DNA from: Burkholderia thailandensis E264
Lineage (GTDB): Bacteria > Pseudomonadota > Gammaproteobacteria > Burkholderiales > Burkholderiaceae
DNA length: 64,000 bases
Direction of reading: 5' to 3'
NCBI RefSeq assembly: GCF_000012365.1
Contig: NC_007651.1
Location: 3,472,001 to 3,536,000, forward strand
Of the stretch, positions 9,885-20,810 are shown piece after piece. A program made the position numbers and the translations under genes. The notes under the pieces are model-generated. The model saw only the letters and a list, made by a program, of their open reading frames with translations. It was not told the origin of the DNA and did no database searches. The number at the start of each line of letters is the position of its first letter. Positions within the stretch are counted from its first letter, which is position 1.

Positions 9885-9928
9885 GGGCAAGGCGGCCGTG
9901 CTTCGACGGCGCCCCACCCTTTTCTTGT
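9885..9928 (-). terminator. Probable terminator between the cytochrome c gene and resB
   Basis: Read on the minus strand, GAAAAGGG pairs with CCCTTTTTT around an inner GCCGT/ACGGC hairpin, ending in a T-run. It suggests that the cytochrome and resB are transcribed at least partly separately. Confidence 0.7.
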
Positions 9929-9987
9929 TCTAGCGGCCGCCGCGTGGGCGGCCGGCTCGTTCATCCGGCTCGCGAACCGAAATCGGC

Positions 9988-10635
9988 TCAGTGCAGGCCG
10001 GCGATGTAATCGGCGACGGCCTTCACCTCGCCGTCCGTCAGCCGCAGCGCGATCTGACGCATCACGTCGTTGCCGCGCGTGCCCTGCTGGAACGCGGTCA
10101 ACTGCGCGACGGTGTAATCGGCCCACTGCCCAGACAGCCGCGGATACTGTACCGGAATTCCCTGCCCCGTCGGCCCGTGGCAGCTCGCGCAGGCGGGCAC
10201 GCCCTTCTCGGCAATGCCGCCGCGATAGATCTTCTGCCCAAGCGGCACGGTGGCCGCGTTGCGCGCGGCGCCCGGCTTCGCCGACTGCGACCCGTAATAG
10301 GCGGCGACGTTGCGCGCGTCCTGATCGCTCAGCGCGCTCGCGAATCCGACCATCACTGAATTGACGCGCACCGGTCCTTTCGCGCCCGGCTGCGTCTTGA
10401 AATCGTGCAACTGCTTGACGAGATAATCGGGATGCTGGCCGGCGAGCTTCGGGAACGAGCCCGTCGCGCTGTTGCCGTCGACGCCGTGGCATGCCGCGCA
10501 TACCTGCGTCGCGATTGCCTTGCCTCGGTCGAGATCCGGCTTCGCCGCATCTGCCGCCCTTGCCTCCGTCATGAAACCTGCGAGCCCTGCTACCGCGAAC
10601 TGAAGCACCACCAAAGACTTGCTCAGTCGATTCAT
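9988..10635 (-). CDS. Di-haem cytochrome c4-like periplasmic protein
   Basis: A 215-residue exported cytochrome with a signal peptide (MNRLSKSLVVLQFAVAGLAGFMTEARA) and two haem-binding motifs, CAACH and CASCH, in two tandem cytochrome c domains of the c4 type (DYLVKQLHDFK and DYTVAQLTAFQQG mark the repeat). Met residues after each CxxCH are candidate sixth ligands. Members pass electrons from the bc1 complex or other donors to terminal oxidases. The ATG at 10635 was preferred to 10815 because it begins the signal peptide. It lies just upstream of the haem-attachment genes. Confidence 0.92.
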   Translation of the reverse strand: MNRLSKSLVVLQFAVAGLAGFMTEARAADAAKPDLDRGKAIATQVCAACHGVDGNSATGSFPKLAGQHPDYLVKQLHDFKTQPGAKGPVRVNSVMVGFASALSDQDARNVAAYYGSQSAKPGAARNAATVPLGQKIYRGGIAEKGVPACASCHGPTGQGIPVQYPRLSGQWADYTVAQLTAFQQGTRGNDVMRQIALRLTDGEVKAVADYIAGLH

Positions 10636-10747
10636 TCGCACACCTTGTTTCGTCTTGTGGGAGTAGTGAGGTTCTGCAAAAAACGACGGCGCCCAGTCTA
10701 CCGTAGAAGCGCGCTCCGACGCTTCCACCGCCTGCGGCAAATACGCC

Positions 10748-10761
10748 GTATTGTACAATAC
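10748..10761. promoter_or_regulatory. 14-bp perfect palindrome in the cytochrome c / engB divergent region
   Basis: GTATTGTACAATAC is a perfect palindrome and offers a TACAAT -10-like hexamer on both strands. A 9-bp hairpin (10770-10791) follows in the engB leader. It may be a shared core promoter or an operator; no good -35 is seen on either side. Confidence 0.35.
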
Positions 10762-10850
10762 CCCGATGAAAGCCTTGATGCCCATCAGGGCTACTTCGGG
10801 GCTCCCGCCTTCCACCGCGCGGCTTGCGCCGCCCGTCGCCCTCCTGTCCC

Positions 10851-11510
10851 ATGGCCTTCTTGCTCCATCAAGCCCGCTTCTTCACGACCGTCAATCATCT
10901 GCGCGATCTGCCGCCGACCGTGCAGCCCGAAATCGCGTTCGCAGGCCGCTCGAACGCCGGCAAATCGACGGCGATCAACGTGCTTTGCAATCAGAAGCGG
11001 CTCGCTTTCGCGTCGAAGACGCCGGGGCGCACGCAGCACATCAACTATTTCTCGGTCGGCCCGGCGGCGGAGCCCGTCGCGCACCTCGTCGACCTGCCGG
11101 GCTACGGCTACGCGGAAGTGCCGGGCGCCGCGAAGGCGCACTGGGAGCAGTTGCTGTCGTCGTACTTGCAGACCCGTCCTCAGCTCTGCGGAATGATCCT
11201 GATGATGGACGCGCGCCGCCCGCTCACCGAGCTCGATCGGCGGATGATCGAATGGTTCGCGCCGACCGGCAAGCCGATCCATTCGCTGCTGACGAAGTGC
11301 GACAAATTGACACGTCAGGAGAGCATCAACGCGTTGCGCGCGACGCAAAAGAGCCTCGACGCGTACCGGGACGCCGGCTACGCCGGCAAGCTGACCGTGC
11401 AGCTTTTCTCGGCGCTCAAGCGCACGGGGCTCGACGACGCGCACGCGCTGATCGAGAGCTGGCTGCGGCCCGCGGCCGCCGACGAAGATCACGCGGCTGT
11501 AGCAGAATGA
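10851..11510 (+). CDS. engB: Ribosome biogenesis GTPase EngB (YsxC/YihA)
   Basis: Essential cytoplasmic GTPase needed for late assembly of the 50S subunit. The 219 residues carry the G1 loop GRSNAGKST at 32-40, a G2 Thr in the TPGRT segment, G3 DLPGYG and G4 TKCDK. The start at 10851 gives the family N-terminus [11 protein letters not shown]; the upstream in-frame Met adds nine unconserved residues. It is divergent from the cytochrome c gene. Confidence 0.96.
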   Translation: MAFLLHQARFFTTVNHLRDLPPTVQPEIAFAGRSNAGKSTAINVLCNQKRLAFASKTPGRTQHINYFSVGPAAEPVAHLVDLPGYGYAEVPGAAKAHWEQLLSSYLQTRPQLCGMILMMDARRPLTELDRRMIEWFAPTGKPIHSLLTKCDKLTRQESINALRATQKSLDAYRDAGYAGKLTVQLFSALKRTGLDDAHALIESWLRPAAADEDHAAVAE

Positions 11511-11603
11511 CGATCGCGTTACAGGCTGCGTAACGGCATAGCCGCATAGCAATGTGATTCACGCCCTACCAACGGATGCGAAGGTCGCGATTCGGGCTGC
11601 CCA

Positions 11604-12791
<1,188 letters not shown>

Positions 12792-12844
12792 TCACGCGAC
12801 ACGCGCGCCGCATGCATCGCGGCGCGCGCCGGAAGTGAAAATGA

Positions 12845-12876
12845 AAACGGCGGGGCTTCAAGCCTCGCCGTTCTTA
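12845..12876 (+). terminator. Intrinsic terminator after hemB
   Basis: AACGGCGGGG and CCTCGCCGTT (one G-T pair) around CTTCAAG, followed by CTTACTT. It lies between the converging hemB and dsbD genes. The remaining 110 bases to dsbD show no other feature. Confidence 0.75.
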
Positions 12877-12987
12877 CTTGTGCCCAAACGATTCGCCGCC
12901 GGGAAACGCACGCCGCGCGTTCGCGCGCGGCGCATCGACAATCCGCGGCATCTGCGGCGTCCGCGCCCAGCCGTCACGGCGCCGACA

Positions 12988-14871
12988 TCACGATGCCGTC
13001 GACGCGGCCGGCAACGACATCCGTTCGAGACCGCGCAGGAAACGGTCGGCCGACTGATAACCGACGACGCGCCCGCGTTCTTGCCCGTTCGAATCGAACA
13101 CGATGATGCCGGGCGGCCCGAATAGCCCGAAATGCTTCAGGAGCGCCTGATCGTCGGGCGTGTTCGCGGTCACGTCCGCGCGCACGAGACGCATCTGCGA
13201 AAGCCGCGCGCCGACGCGCGCGTCGGTGAACGTCAGCTGCTCCATCTCCTTGCAACTCACGCACCAGTCCGCATAGAAATCGAGCATCACCGGCTGAGTC
13301 GACGACTTCACGATCTCGTCGAGCTCCGCGATCGAGCGCACCGGCGCGAACACCGGCCCCTCGTGCGCGGCAGCGCCGGCATTGGCGACGCCGTTGCTCG
13401 GCGCCGCGCGCGCCGCGAGCACCGCGAGGGGACGCAACGGATCGGTCGACCCCGCCGCGAGACCGATGAGGAGCGTCGCCGCCCAGATCGCGAGCGCGGC
13501 GCCGAGCCCGCGCCCGAGCCGTCGCCAGATCGAAGACGAGCCCGAATGCGGCGTGAAGAGCCCAAGCGCGGCGGCGGCGATCAACAACCACAACGCCCCC
13601 AGACCGAGCTGCGACGCGGCGTTCAGCACCGGCCAGACGATCCACAGCGCAGCGGCGAGTAACACGACGCCAAAAAATACCTTCACGCCGTCCATCCACG
13701 CGCCGGCGCGGGGCAGCAGCGTTCCCGCGCCGATGCCGATAACGAGGAGCGGCACGCCGAGGCCGATCCCCATCGAAAAGAGCGCGGCACCGCCGAGGAA
13801 TGCGTTGCCCGTATGCGCGATGAATGCGAGCACGGCGAAGAGCGGCGCGGTCATGCACGCGCCGACGACGAGCGCGGACAACGCGCCCATCGTTGCGACG
13901 GCCACGAAGCGTCCGCCCCTGCGCGGCCCGGTCGTCCGCGCGGCGCCGTTCTGCCAGCGCTGCGGCAACGTGATGTCGATGCCGCCGATCAGCAGCAGCG
14001 CGAACACGGTGAGCAGCAGCGCGAACGCGCCGAGCACCCACGGGTTCTGCAGCCAAGCGCCGAGACTCTGCCCGACGAGCGCGGCCGCGACGCCGAGCAC
14101 CGTATAGACGAGCGCCATGCCGATCACATAGGTGAGCGACAGCGCGAACGCACGCGCGCGCGTCGCATGCGCGCCTTCGCCGACGATGATCGCCGACAGG
14201 ATCGGGATCATCGGATACGAACACGGCAGCAGGCTCAGCACCATGCCGGCCACGAAATAGAGCGCGATGATCGTCAGGAATCCATGGCCTTCAAGCAGCG
14301 AGCGCGCGTAGTCGGCGCTCGTCACGCGTTCGTACCAGTGACCGCCGTCCGTCGCGGAGGAATCCGCGCCGGCAGCGGCCGCGACGGGCGTCGCGCCGGC
14401 TGCGCCGAGCGCCGCGCCTCCGATTCGCGCGACGTGCTCGGCGGGCGGATAGCAGATTCCTTCGTCCGCACAGCCCTGCGACGTCACCGCGAGCTCGAAC
14501 GGCCCCGACGCCTGCTTGATCGGCAGGCGGATCGTCAGATCGCCGCGGTAGGTTTCGACGTTCTTCTGGAACGTCGGATCGAACTTCACGTGCCCGGCCG
14601 GCAGTTGCGGCTCGCCGAGCGTGGCCGAGCCGCTTTTCACCGCGAACGCGAAGCGCTCGCGATACATGTAATAGCCGTCGGCGATCTTGAAATGAATGTC
14701 GACCTGGCCCGGCGCCTCGCTCGCGCTGAATTTGAACGCAACTGCGGGGTCGAGAAAGTCGTCCGCCGCGCGCGCCGCGAACGACGTGCCGAACAGCACG
14801 CCGAGCATCGCGACGACGGCGAGCAGGAAACGGAAGCGGGACTGCGCGTGAAGCGGATTACGGTTAAACAT
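12988..14871 (-). CDS. dsbD: Thiol:disulfide interchange protein DsbD
   Basis: Transfers reducing electrons from cytoplasmic thioredoxin across the inner membrane to periplasmic partners such as DsbC and cytochrome c maturation thiols. The 627 residues comprise a signal peptide ending near ARA-ADDF, an N-terminal alpha domain with its Cys pair (CADEGIC), about eight membrane segments with paired cysteines in LLPCSYP and VGACMTAP, and a C-terminal thioredoxin domain with DWCVSC. The start at 14871 gives the signal peptide and overlaps the end of cutA by 8 bases, implying coupled translation. Confidence 0.96.
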   Translation of the reverse strand: MFNRNPLHAQSRFRFLLAVVAMLGVLFGTSFAARAADDFLDPAVAFKFSASEAPGQVDIHFKIADGYYMYRERFAFAVKSGSATLGEPQLPAGHVKFDPTFQKNVETYRGDLTIRLPIKQASGPFELAVTSQGCADEGICYPPAEHVARIGGAALGAAGATPVAAAAGADSSATDGGHWYERVTSADYARSLLEGHGFLTIIALYFVAGMVLSLLPCSYPMIPILSAIIVGEGAHATRARAFALSLTYVIGMALVYTVLGVAAALVGQSLGAWLQNPWVLGAFALLLTVFALLLIGGIDITLPQRWQNGAARTTGPRRGGRFVAVATMGALSALVVGACMTAPLFAVLAFIAHTGNAFLGGAALFSMGIGLGVPLLVIGIGAGTLLPRAGAWMDGVKVFFGVVLLAAALWIVWPVLNAASQLGLGALWLLIAAAALGLFTPHSGSSSIWRRLGRGLGAALAIWAATLLIGLAAGSTDPLRPLAVLAARAAPSNGVANAGAAAHEGPVFAPVRSIAELDEIVKSSTQPVMLDFYADWCVSCKEMEQLTFTDARVGARLSQMRLVRADVTANTPDDQALLKHFGLFGPPGIIVFDSNGQERGRVVGYQSADRFLRGLERMSLPAASTAS

Positions 14872-15190
14872 GAAATAGACGCTGAGTTTCGGTGGCGACC
14901 CACTGGCCGTATGCCGCGGACGCCGCCGCCTGCCAAGAGACGATCTCCGGCACGTCGTACGGGTGGTGCGACTGAATGTACCGCTCGAGTTCCAGCGAGC
15001 GTACCGCGCTCGTCTTGAACAGCAACTGGATCTCGTCGGCCGTCTCGACCTTGCCTTGCCAATGGTAGCTCGAACGGATCGCGCCGAGTTCGGACACGCA
15101 CGCGGCGAGCCGGGCCGACAACGCGCCGTCGGCGAGCGCGCAGGCGACAGCGGCATCAGGCACGGTCGTCAACATCATCACGATCACCAT
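14864..15190 (-). CDS. cutA: Divalent cation tolerance protein CutA
   Basis: Small trimeric cytoplasmic protein of the PII-like fold, linked to copper tolerance; its exact biochemical role is unsettled. The 108 residues have the conserved LAACVSELGAIRSSYHWQGKVETADEIQLLFKT and HPYDVPEIV motifs. Several Met codons cluster at the start (1, 5 and 6), so the exact initiation codon is uncertain. It is followed directly by dsbD, a common neighbour pair. Confidence 0.95.
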   Translation of the reverse strand: MVIVMMLTTVPDAAVACALADGALSARLAACVSELGAIRSSYHWQGKVETADEIQLLFKTSAVRSLELERYIQSHHPYDVPEIVSWQAAASAAYGQWVATETQRLFHV

Positions 15191-15296
15191 TCGCGCCTCC
15201 GCCTCGTTGTTTAAACGTCATATCGTATCGCACGTCGGGTGAGCGCGTGTCCCATGCCCGCGCGTCAATCCGACGCACGAAATCGGTCAACGAAAA

Positions 15297-15328
15297 CAAA
15301 AAGGGCCAAGCATCGCTTGGCCCTTCAT
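15297..15328 (-). terminator. Terminator at the end of the ribosomal superoperon
   Basis: AAGGGCCAAG and CTTGGCCCTT form a 10-bp stem 20 bases after the rplQ stop, followed on the minus strand by TTTTTG. Confidence 0.92.
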
Positions 15329-15347
15329 GCTACGCGCGGGAAGACGC

Positions 15348-15743
15348 TTATTCGGCTTCCTGGACGTTTTCGGTCTCTTCGACTTCCGGACGGTCGAGCA
15401 GCTCGACGAGCGCCATCGGCGCATTGTCGCCGACGCGGAAACCGAACTTCAGGATGCGCAGATAGCCACCCGGGCGGTTCGCGAAGCGCGGGCCGAGCAC
15501 ATCGAACAGCTTCGCGACGGAATCGCGATCGCGCAGGCGGTTGAACGCCAGACGGCGGTTCGCGAGCGACGGCTTCTTGCCGAGCGTGATGAGGGGCTCG
15601 ACGACCTTGCGGAGTTCCTTCGCCTTCGGCAGCGTCGTCTTGATGACTTCGTGCTCGATCAGCGAGTTGGACATGTTGCGGAGCATAGCCAGACGGTGGC
15701 TGCTCGTGCGGTTCAGTTTCCGCAGACCATGACGGTGACGCAT
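15348..15743 (-). CDS. rplQ: 50S ribosomal protein L17
   Basis: Large-subunit protein near the exit tunnel. The 131 residues begin [17 protein letters not shown], the invariant family start, with a C-terminal acidic tail ([12 protein letters not shown]). Last gene of the alpha operon. It is separated from rpoA by 140 bases holding a terminator-like hairpin, which is unusual for this gene pair. Confidence 0.98.
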
Positions 15744-15817
15744 TTCAGTTTCCTTGATTCAGAGTTTTGATCCAGCTCTTCTATCGCGCGAGACGAGCAA
15801 GCGCACGGGCCGGTATG

Positions 15818-15860
15818 GAAAAAAGCAAGATGCGGATTTTAAAGGAAAATCCGCATCTTG
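15818..15860 (-). terminator. Terminator-like 15-bp hairpin between rpoA and rplQ
   Basis: CAAGATGCGGATTTT and AAAATCCGCATCTTG are perfect inverted repeats with a 5-base loop. On the minus strand they are followed by CTTTTTTCC. It is placed 23 bases after the rpoA stop and inside the operon, so it may attenuate rplQ or protect the rpoA mRNA end. Confidence 0.75.
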
Positions 15861-15883
15861 ACCAGTTACCGCAATAACCGGGA

Positions 15884-16861
15884 TTACTTGTCGAGACCAG
15901 CCGGCGGCCAGTTCTCAAGCTTCATGCCCAGCGTGAGACCGCGCGAAGCGAGCACTTCCTTGATCTCGTTGAGCGACTTGCGGCCGAGATTCGGCGTCTT
16001 CAGCAGCTCGTTTTCGGTGCGCTGGATCAGATCGCCGATGTAGTAGATGTTCTCCGCCTTCAAGCAGTTCGCCGAACGGACGGTCAGCTCGAGGTCGTCG
16101 ACCGGACGCAGCAGGATCGGATCGATCTGCGGCGCGCGCGACGGCGCTTCCGCGGCCGTTTCCGTGCCTTCCAGCGCCGCGAACACGGACAGTTGGTCGA
16201 CAAGGATGCGAGCCGACTGGCGAATCGCTTCTTCCGGCGTGATGACGCCGCTCGTTTCGATGTTCATCACGAGCTTGTCGAGATCGGTACGCTGCTCGAC
16301 ACGCGCGCTCTCGACCGCGTAGCTCACGCGGCGAACCGGCGAGAACGATGCGTCGAGGACGATGCGGCCGATGATCTTCGCCGTTTCGTCGCCGTAGCGG
16401 CGCACGTTGCCCGGCACATAGCCGCGGCCCTTCTCGACCTTGATCTGCACGTCGAGCTTGCCGCCCTTCGACAGGTGCGCGATCACGTGATTCGGGTTGA
16501 TGACTTCGCAGTCGTGGGCCAGTTCGATATCGCCGGCCGTCACGACGCCTTCGCCTTCCTTGCGCAGCGTCACCGTGACTTCGTCGCGGTTATGCAGCTT
16601 GAACACCACGCCCTTCAGGTTCAGCAGCAGGTTGACGACGTCCTCTTGCACACCATCAAGCGTCGAATACTCGTGCACGACGCCGGCGATCGTCACTTCG
16701 GTCGGCGCGTAGCCGACCATCGAAGACAGCAGCACACGGCGAAGCGCATTGCCCAAGGTGTGGCCGTAACCGCGCTCGAACGGCTCCATGACCACCTTCG
16801 CGTGGTTCTCGCCCAGAGATTCCACGGCGATGATCTTGGGTTTCAACAAACTGGTTTGCAT
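15884..16861 (-). CDS. rpoA: DNA-directed RNA polymerase alpha subunit
   Basis: Scaffold of RNA polymerase. The 325 residues have the N-terminal dimerisation domain ([21 protein letters not shown]) and the C-terminal promoter-contact domain ([42 protein letters not shown], given here as the region from about 265 on). Co-located with rpsD upstream and rplQ downstream in the alpha operon. Confidence 0.98.
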   Translation of the reverse strand: MQTSLLKPKIIAVESLGENHAKVVMEPFERGYGHTLGNALRRVLLSSMVGYAPTEVTIAGVVHEYSTLDGVQEDVVNLLLNLKGVVFKLHNRDEVTVTLRKEGEGVVTAGDIELAHDCEVINPNHVIAHLSKGGKLDVQIKVEKGRGYVPGNVRRYGDETAKIIGRIVLDASFSPVRRVSYAVESARVEQRTDLDKLVMNIETSGVITPEEAIRQSARILVDQLSVFAALEGTETAAEAPSRAPQIDPILLRPVDDLELTVRSANCLKAENIYYIGDLIQRTENELLKTPNLGRKSLNEIKEVLASRGLTLGMKLENWPPAGLDK

Positions 16862-16880
16862 AGGTTTTCCTTTTCAATAC

Positions 16881-16977
16881 CCTCGGCTCGTTACACCGAT
16901 AAGGCTGACCGGTAACAACCTGAAAATGAACAGCCGAGGTCCTGCCTTGCGGGAAGCAATAAGCAGGTTACCTCGGC
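16881..16977 (-). promoter_or_regulatory. Intercistronic region with competing RNA pairings (rpsD-rpoA)
   Basis: Three short complementary tracts lie in the 127-base gap: CCTCGGCT (16881-16888), AGCCGAGG (16932-16939) and CCTCGGC (16971-16977). The middle tract can pair with either neighbour, not both. The pairing with the third tract is extended by CCTGC/GCAGG. Function is inferred only. Confidence 0.4.
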
Positions 16978-16988
16978 CATCAATCGGA

Positions 16989-17612
16989 TTAACGCGAATA
17001 CAATTCGACGATCAGGCTTTCGTTGATGTCGCCCGCGATGTCGGCGCGCTCCGGCACTTGCTTGAACGTGCCCTCGAACTTCTTCGCATCGACTGCAACC
17101 CAGCTCGGCATGCCGCCCTGCTCGGCCAGCGACAGCGCTTCGACGATACGCGCTTGCTTCTTCGCCTTTTCGCGAATCGAGATCACGTCGCCCGCCTTCA
17201 CTTGCTGCGACGGAATGTTCGCGACGATGCCGTTGACGGTGATCGCCTTGTGGCTCACGAGCTGGCGCGCTTCAGCGCGGGTCGAGCCGAAGCCCATGCG
17301 ATACACGACATTGTCGAGACGCGACTCGAGCAGTTGCAGCAGGTTCTCACCCGTGTTGCCCTTGCGGCGGTCGGCTTCAGCGAAATAGCGGCGGAACTGA
17401 CGCTCGAGCACGCCGTAGATGCGCTTGACCTTCTGCTTTTCGCGCAGCTGCGTGCCGTAGTCCGACGTGCGCGCACCCGAGGTGCGGCCGTGCTGGCCCG
17501 GCTTGCTGTCGAGCTTGCACTTGTCGGCGAGCGAGCGGCGCGCGCTCTTCAGGAACAGATCGGTGCCTTCACGGCGGGACAGCTTGGCTTTAGGGCCGAT
17601 ATAACGTGCCAC
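16989..17612 (-). CDS. rpsD: 30S ribosomal protein S4
   Basis: Primary 16S rRNA-binding protein that nucleates 30S assembly. The 207 residues contain the S4 domain ([33 protein letters not shown] region from about 97). It lacks an N-terminal zinc cysteine cluster. In E. coli S4 represses the alpha operon; whether that holds here is not shown. A short GCGGA/TCCGC hairpin lies at 17638-17655 in its 150-base leader. Confidence 0.98.
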   Translation of the reverse strand: MARYIGPKAKLSRREGTDLFLKSARRSLADKCKLDSKPGQHGRTSGARTSDYGTQLREKQKVKRIYGVLERQFRRYFAEADRRKGNTGENLLQLLESRLDNVVYRMGFGSTRAEARQLVSHKAITVNGIVANIPSQQVKAGDVISIREKAKKQARIVEALSLAEQGGMPSWVAVDAKKFEGTFKQVPERADIAGDINESLIVELYSR

Positions 17613-17762
17613 TTTGCATTCCTCTATCTATCGATCACGCGGATCTCGATCCGCGCTAGTCCGCACCCTTTGGGGCGAACGGTGGGCTTAGTCAATCAAA
17701 TGCGCTACAAAAAGCGCGGCCCGTCGACGCAAAGCGGCGACAGGCAAGGCGCCAACGCATCG

Positions 17763-18164
17763 TTAGATGCGGCGGCGCTTCGGCGGACGGCAGCCGTTGT
17801 GCGGGATCGGCGTCACGTCGGAGATCGCCGTGATCTTGATGCCGAGGCCGTGCAGCGCGCGCACTGCCGACTCGCGGCCCGGGCCGGGACCCTTGATCCG
17901 CACTTCCAGATTCTTCACGCCATATTCCATCGCGACGCGGCCGGCCGATTCGGCAGCCACCTGTGCGGCGAACGGCGTCGACTTGCGCGAGCCCTTGAAG
18001 CCCTGGCCGCCCGACGTCGCCCACGCCAGCGCGTTGCCTTGGCGATCGGTGATCGTGATGATCGTGTTGTTGAACGACGCGTGAACGTGAACCACGCCTT
18101 CGGCGACGTTCTTCTTGACCTTCTTGCGAACGCGTTGCGCCGCGGTATTGGAAGCCTTAGCCAT
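17763..18164 (-). CDS. rpsK: 30S ribosomal protein S11
   Basis: Small-subunit platform protein. The 133 residues include the conserved [18 protein letters not shown] and the C-terminal [15 protein letters not shown]. It follows rpsM with a 23-base gap and precedes rpsD. Confidence 0.98.
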
Positions 18165-18187
18165 TACGTTTTCCTGTAACTGTCAGC

Positions 18188-18553
18188 TTATTTCTTCAGC
18201 GCTTGCGCTGCGCGACGCGGCCCCTTGCGGGTACGAGCGTTCGTACGCGTACGCTGGCCACGCATGGGCAGGCCCTTGCGATGGCGGACGCCGCGGTAGC
18301 AACCGAGATCCATCAGGCGCTTGATGTTCATCGTCACTTCACGGCGCAGATCGCCTTCGACGACAAACTTGCCCACTTCTTCACGCAGCTTTTCGAGGTC
18401 TGCGTCGGTCAGGTCCTTGACCTTCTTCGAAAACGCCACACCGGATGCCACGCAGATGCTGCGCGCGCGCGTGCGGCCGATACCGAAAATCGCCGTCAGG
18501 CCGATTTCGGTATGCTGGTGATTCGGGATGTTAACCCCTGCGATACGAGCCAT
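18188..18553 (-). CDS. rpsM: 30S ribosomal protein S13
   Basis: Head protein of the 30S subunit that contacts the 50S subunit and P-site tRNA. The 121 residues begin [19 protein letters not shown] and end in the basic tail [20 protein letters not shown]. First ribosomal gene after rpmJ in the alpha section. Confidence 0.98.
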   Translation of the reverse strand: MARIAGVNIPNHQHTEIGLTAIFGIGRTRARSICVASGVAFSKKVKDLTDADLEKLREEVGKFVVEGDLRREVTMNIKRLMDLGCYRGVRHRKGLPMRGQRTRTNARTRKGPRRAAQALKK

Positions 18554-18591
18554 TGTTTTTCCTCAAACAAAAAGCGCAAACAAACGCGCAG

Positions 18592-18708
18592 TCAGCCTTG
18601 GCGCTGCTTGTGACGCGGATCCGAGCTGCAGATCACGCGAACCACGCCTTTGCGCTTGATGATCTTGCAATTGCGGCAAATGCGCTTAACCGATGCCATC
18701 ACTTTCAT
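18592..18708 (-). CDS. rpmJ: 50S ribosomal protein L36
   Basis: 38-residue zinc-binding protein, [20 protein letters not shown] through DPRHKQRQG. The zinc ligands of the C+ form are present: CRNC, a third Cys (ICSSD) and His in PRHKQ. Found by direct translation because it is too short for most ORF lists. It lies between infA and rpsM. Confidence 0.96.
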
Positions 18709-18728
18709 GATATTACCCTTTTTCCAAA

Positions 18729-18947
18729 TCACTTCGCCCGGAACACGATCCGCGCACGAGACAGATCGTAAGGCGTCAATTCAACCGTCACCTTGTCGCC
18801 GGGAAGGATGCGGATGTAGTGCATCCGCATCTTTCCGGAGATATGTCCCAATACGACATGGCCGTTTTCCAGCTTCACCCGGAAGGTCGCATTCGGAAGG
18901 TTTTCGATCACCTCACCCTGCATCTGGATTACATCGTCTTTGGCCAT
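18729..18947 (-). CDS. infA: Translation initiation factor IF-1
   Basis: 72-residue OB-fold factor that binds the A site during initiation. [20 protein letters not shown] and [21 protein letters not shown] are typical. Its place between secY and rpmJ is the betaproteobacterial arrangement; in E. coli infA is elsewhere. Confidence 0.98.
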
Positions 18948-18956
18948 AAGTCCTTT

Positions 18957-20303
18957 TTAACGCATTGGGATGTTGCCGCCCTTGAAATTGGCTTTCTTGA
19001 GCAGCGACTCATACTGTTGCGACATAACGTACGACTGCACCTGCGCCATGAAGTCCATCGTGACGACGACAATGATCAGCAGCGACGTTCCACCAAAATA
19101 AAACGGCACGTTCCAGCGCAGCACCAGGAACTCCGGCAGCAGACACACGAAGACGATGTAGATCGCACCGGCCAGCGTGAGACGCGTGAGAATCCGGTCG
19201 ATGTAGCGTGCGGTCTGGTCGCCCGGACGGATGCCCGGCACGAACGCGCCGCTCTTCTTCAGGTTGTCTGCGGTTTCCCTGCTGTTGAACACCAGCGCGG
19301 TGTAGAAGAAGCAGAAAAACACGATTGCCAGCGTGTACAGCAACACATAGACCGGCTGGCCCGGCTTCAGCGCTTCCGCGACGTTGTGCAGCGTGTCGGA
19401 CAGCCAGCCCTTGCGCTCGCCCGAGCTGAACCAGCTCAGGATCGTCGCCGGGAACAGGATGATCGACGACGCGAAGATCGGCGGGATCACGCCCGACATG
19501 TTCAGCTTCAGCGGCAGGTGGGACGACTGCCCGCCGTAGATCTTGTTGCCGACCTGGCGCTTCGCGTAGTTCACGAGGATCTTGCGCTGACCGCGTTCGA
19601 TGAACACGACCAGATAAGTCACCGCGGCGATCAGAACGACGATGATGATCGCCGAAAAGATGCTCATCGAACCCGTGCGCACCAGCTCGAACAACCCACC
19701 GACGGCATTCGGGAATCCTGCTGCGATCCCGCCGAAGATGATGATCGAGATGCCGTTGCCGAGACCGCGCTCGGTGATCTGCTCGCCGAGCCACATCAGG
19801 AACATCGTGCCCGTCACCAGCGTGACGACCGTCGTCAGACGGAACACCGCGCCCGGATCGGTCACGAGCCCCGGCTGATTCTCCAGCGCGGCCGCAATGC
19901 CGAAGGCCTGGAACGTCGCGAGCACCACGGTGAAGTACCGCGTGTACTGCGTGATCTTCCGCTGTCCGGCCTGCCCTTCCTTCTTCAGCGCCTCGAGCTG
20001 CGGCGACACGATCGCCATCAGCTGCATGATGATCGACGCGGAGATGTACGGCATGATCCCCAGCGCGAAGATCGTGAAGCGCGACAGCGCACCTCCCGAG
20101 AACATGTTGAACATGCCCAGGATGCCGCCCGCCTGGCTCTGGAACAGCTTAGCCAGTTGATCCGGGTCGATGCCCGGCACCGGGATGTGCGCGCCGATGC
20201 GATAGACGATCAGCGCCAGCAGCAAGAACATTGCACGCCGGCGCAGATCGCCGAACTTCGCCGTGCTTCGACCGGGTTTTGCGAGACTCGGGCTGTTAGC
20301 CAA
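18957..20303 (-). CDS. secY: Protein translocase subunit SecY
   Basis: Channel-forming subunit of the Sec translocon in the inner membrane. 448 residues with ten membrane helices. The start is read as a TTG at 20303, giving the N-terminus (M)[22 protein letters not shown], because GGAG lies 8 bases upstream. Another in-frame TTG at 20321 would add six residues with no ribosome site. Last large gene of the spc section, after rplO, so it is made alongside ribosomes. Confidence 0.96.
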   Translation of the reverse strand: MANSPSLAKPGRSTAKFGDLRRRAMFLLLALIVYRIGAHIPVPGIDPDQLAKLFQSQAGGILGMFNMFSGGALSRFTIFALGIMPYISASIIMQLMAIVSPQLEALKKEGQAGQRKITQYTRYFTVVLATFQAFGIAAALENQPGLVTDPGAVFRLTTVVTLVTGTMFLMWLGEQITERGLGNGISIIIFGGIAAGFPNAVGGLFELVRTGSMSIFSAIIIVVLIAAVTYLVVFIERGQRKILVNYAKRQVGNKIYGGQSSHLPLKLNMSGVIPPIFASSIILFPATILSWFSSGERKGWLSDTLHNVAEALKPGQPVYVLLYTLAIVFFCFFYTALVFNSRETADNLKKSGAFVPGIRPGDQTARYIDRILTRLTLAGAIYIVFVCLLPEFLVLRWNVPFYFGGTSLLIIVVVTMDFMAQVQSYVMSQQYESLLKKANFKGGNIPMR

Positions 20304-20347
20304 GTATCTTCTCCGATGCAAATGCTAGTGACGGCACGCGTTGCGTG

Positions 20348-20782
20348 TCACTCGGCAAACGAACCGCCGGCCGCTTCGATCGCGGCGCGCGCACCCTTCG
20401 TCGCGCCGAGGCCCTTGACGACGATCTTGCGCTTCAGCTCGCCCGTCGCGATGATCTTCGCGCTCTTCGTCAGTTCGCCGACGAGGCCGGCTTGCTTCAG
20501 AGCGAGCAGATCGACTTCGTCGACCGGCAGCTTCTCGAGGTCGCCGAGACGCACTTCACCGACGAATTCCTTCGTCAGCGACGTGAAGCCGCGCTTCGGC
20601 AGACGACGCTGCAGAGGCATCTGACCGCCTTCGAAGCCGACCTTGTGGAAGCCGCCCGAACGCGATTTCTGACCCTTGTGACCACGGCCGGCCGTCTTAC
20701 CGAGGCCGGAACCGATGCCGCGGCCGACGCGACGCTTCGCATGCTTCGCGCCTTCCGCCGGCTTCAGGTTATTCAATTCCAT
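20348..20782 (-). CDS. rplO: 50S ribosomal protein L15
   Basis: Late-assembly large-subunit protein. The 144 residues show the Gly- and Arg-rich [21 protein letters not shown] start and the C-terminal fold. It is followed by secY. Confidence 0.98.
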   Translation of the reverse strand: MELNNLKPAEGAKHAKRRVGRGIGSGLGKTAGRGHKGQKSRSGGFHKVGFEGGQMPLQRRLPKRGFTSLTKEFVGEVRLGDLEKLPVDEVDLLALKQAGLVGELTKSAKIIATGELKRKIVVKGLGATKGARAAIEAAGGSFAE

Positions 20783-20810
20783 ATCAACTCCTTGATCCGT
20801 AGTCGGACGC

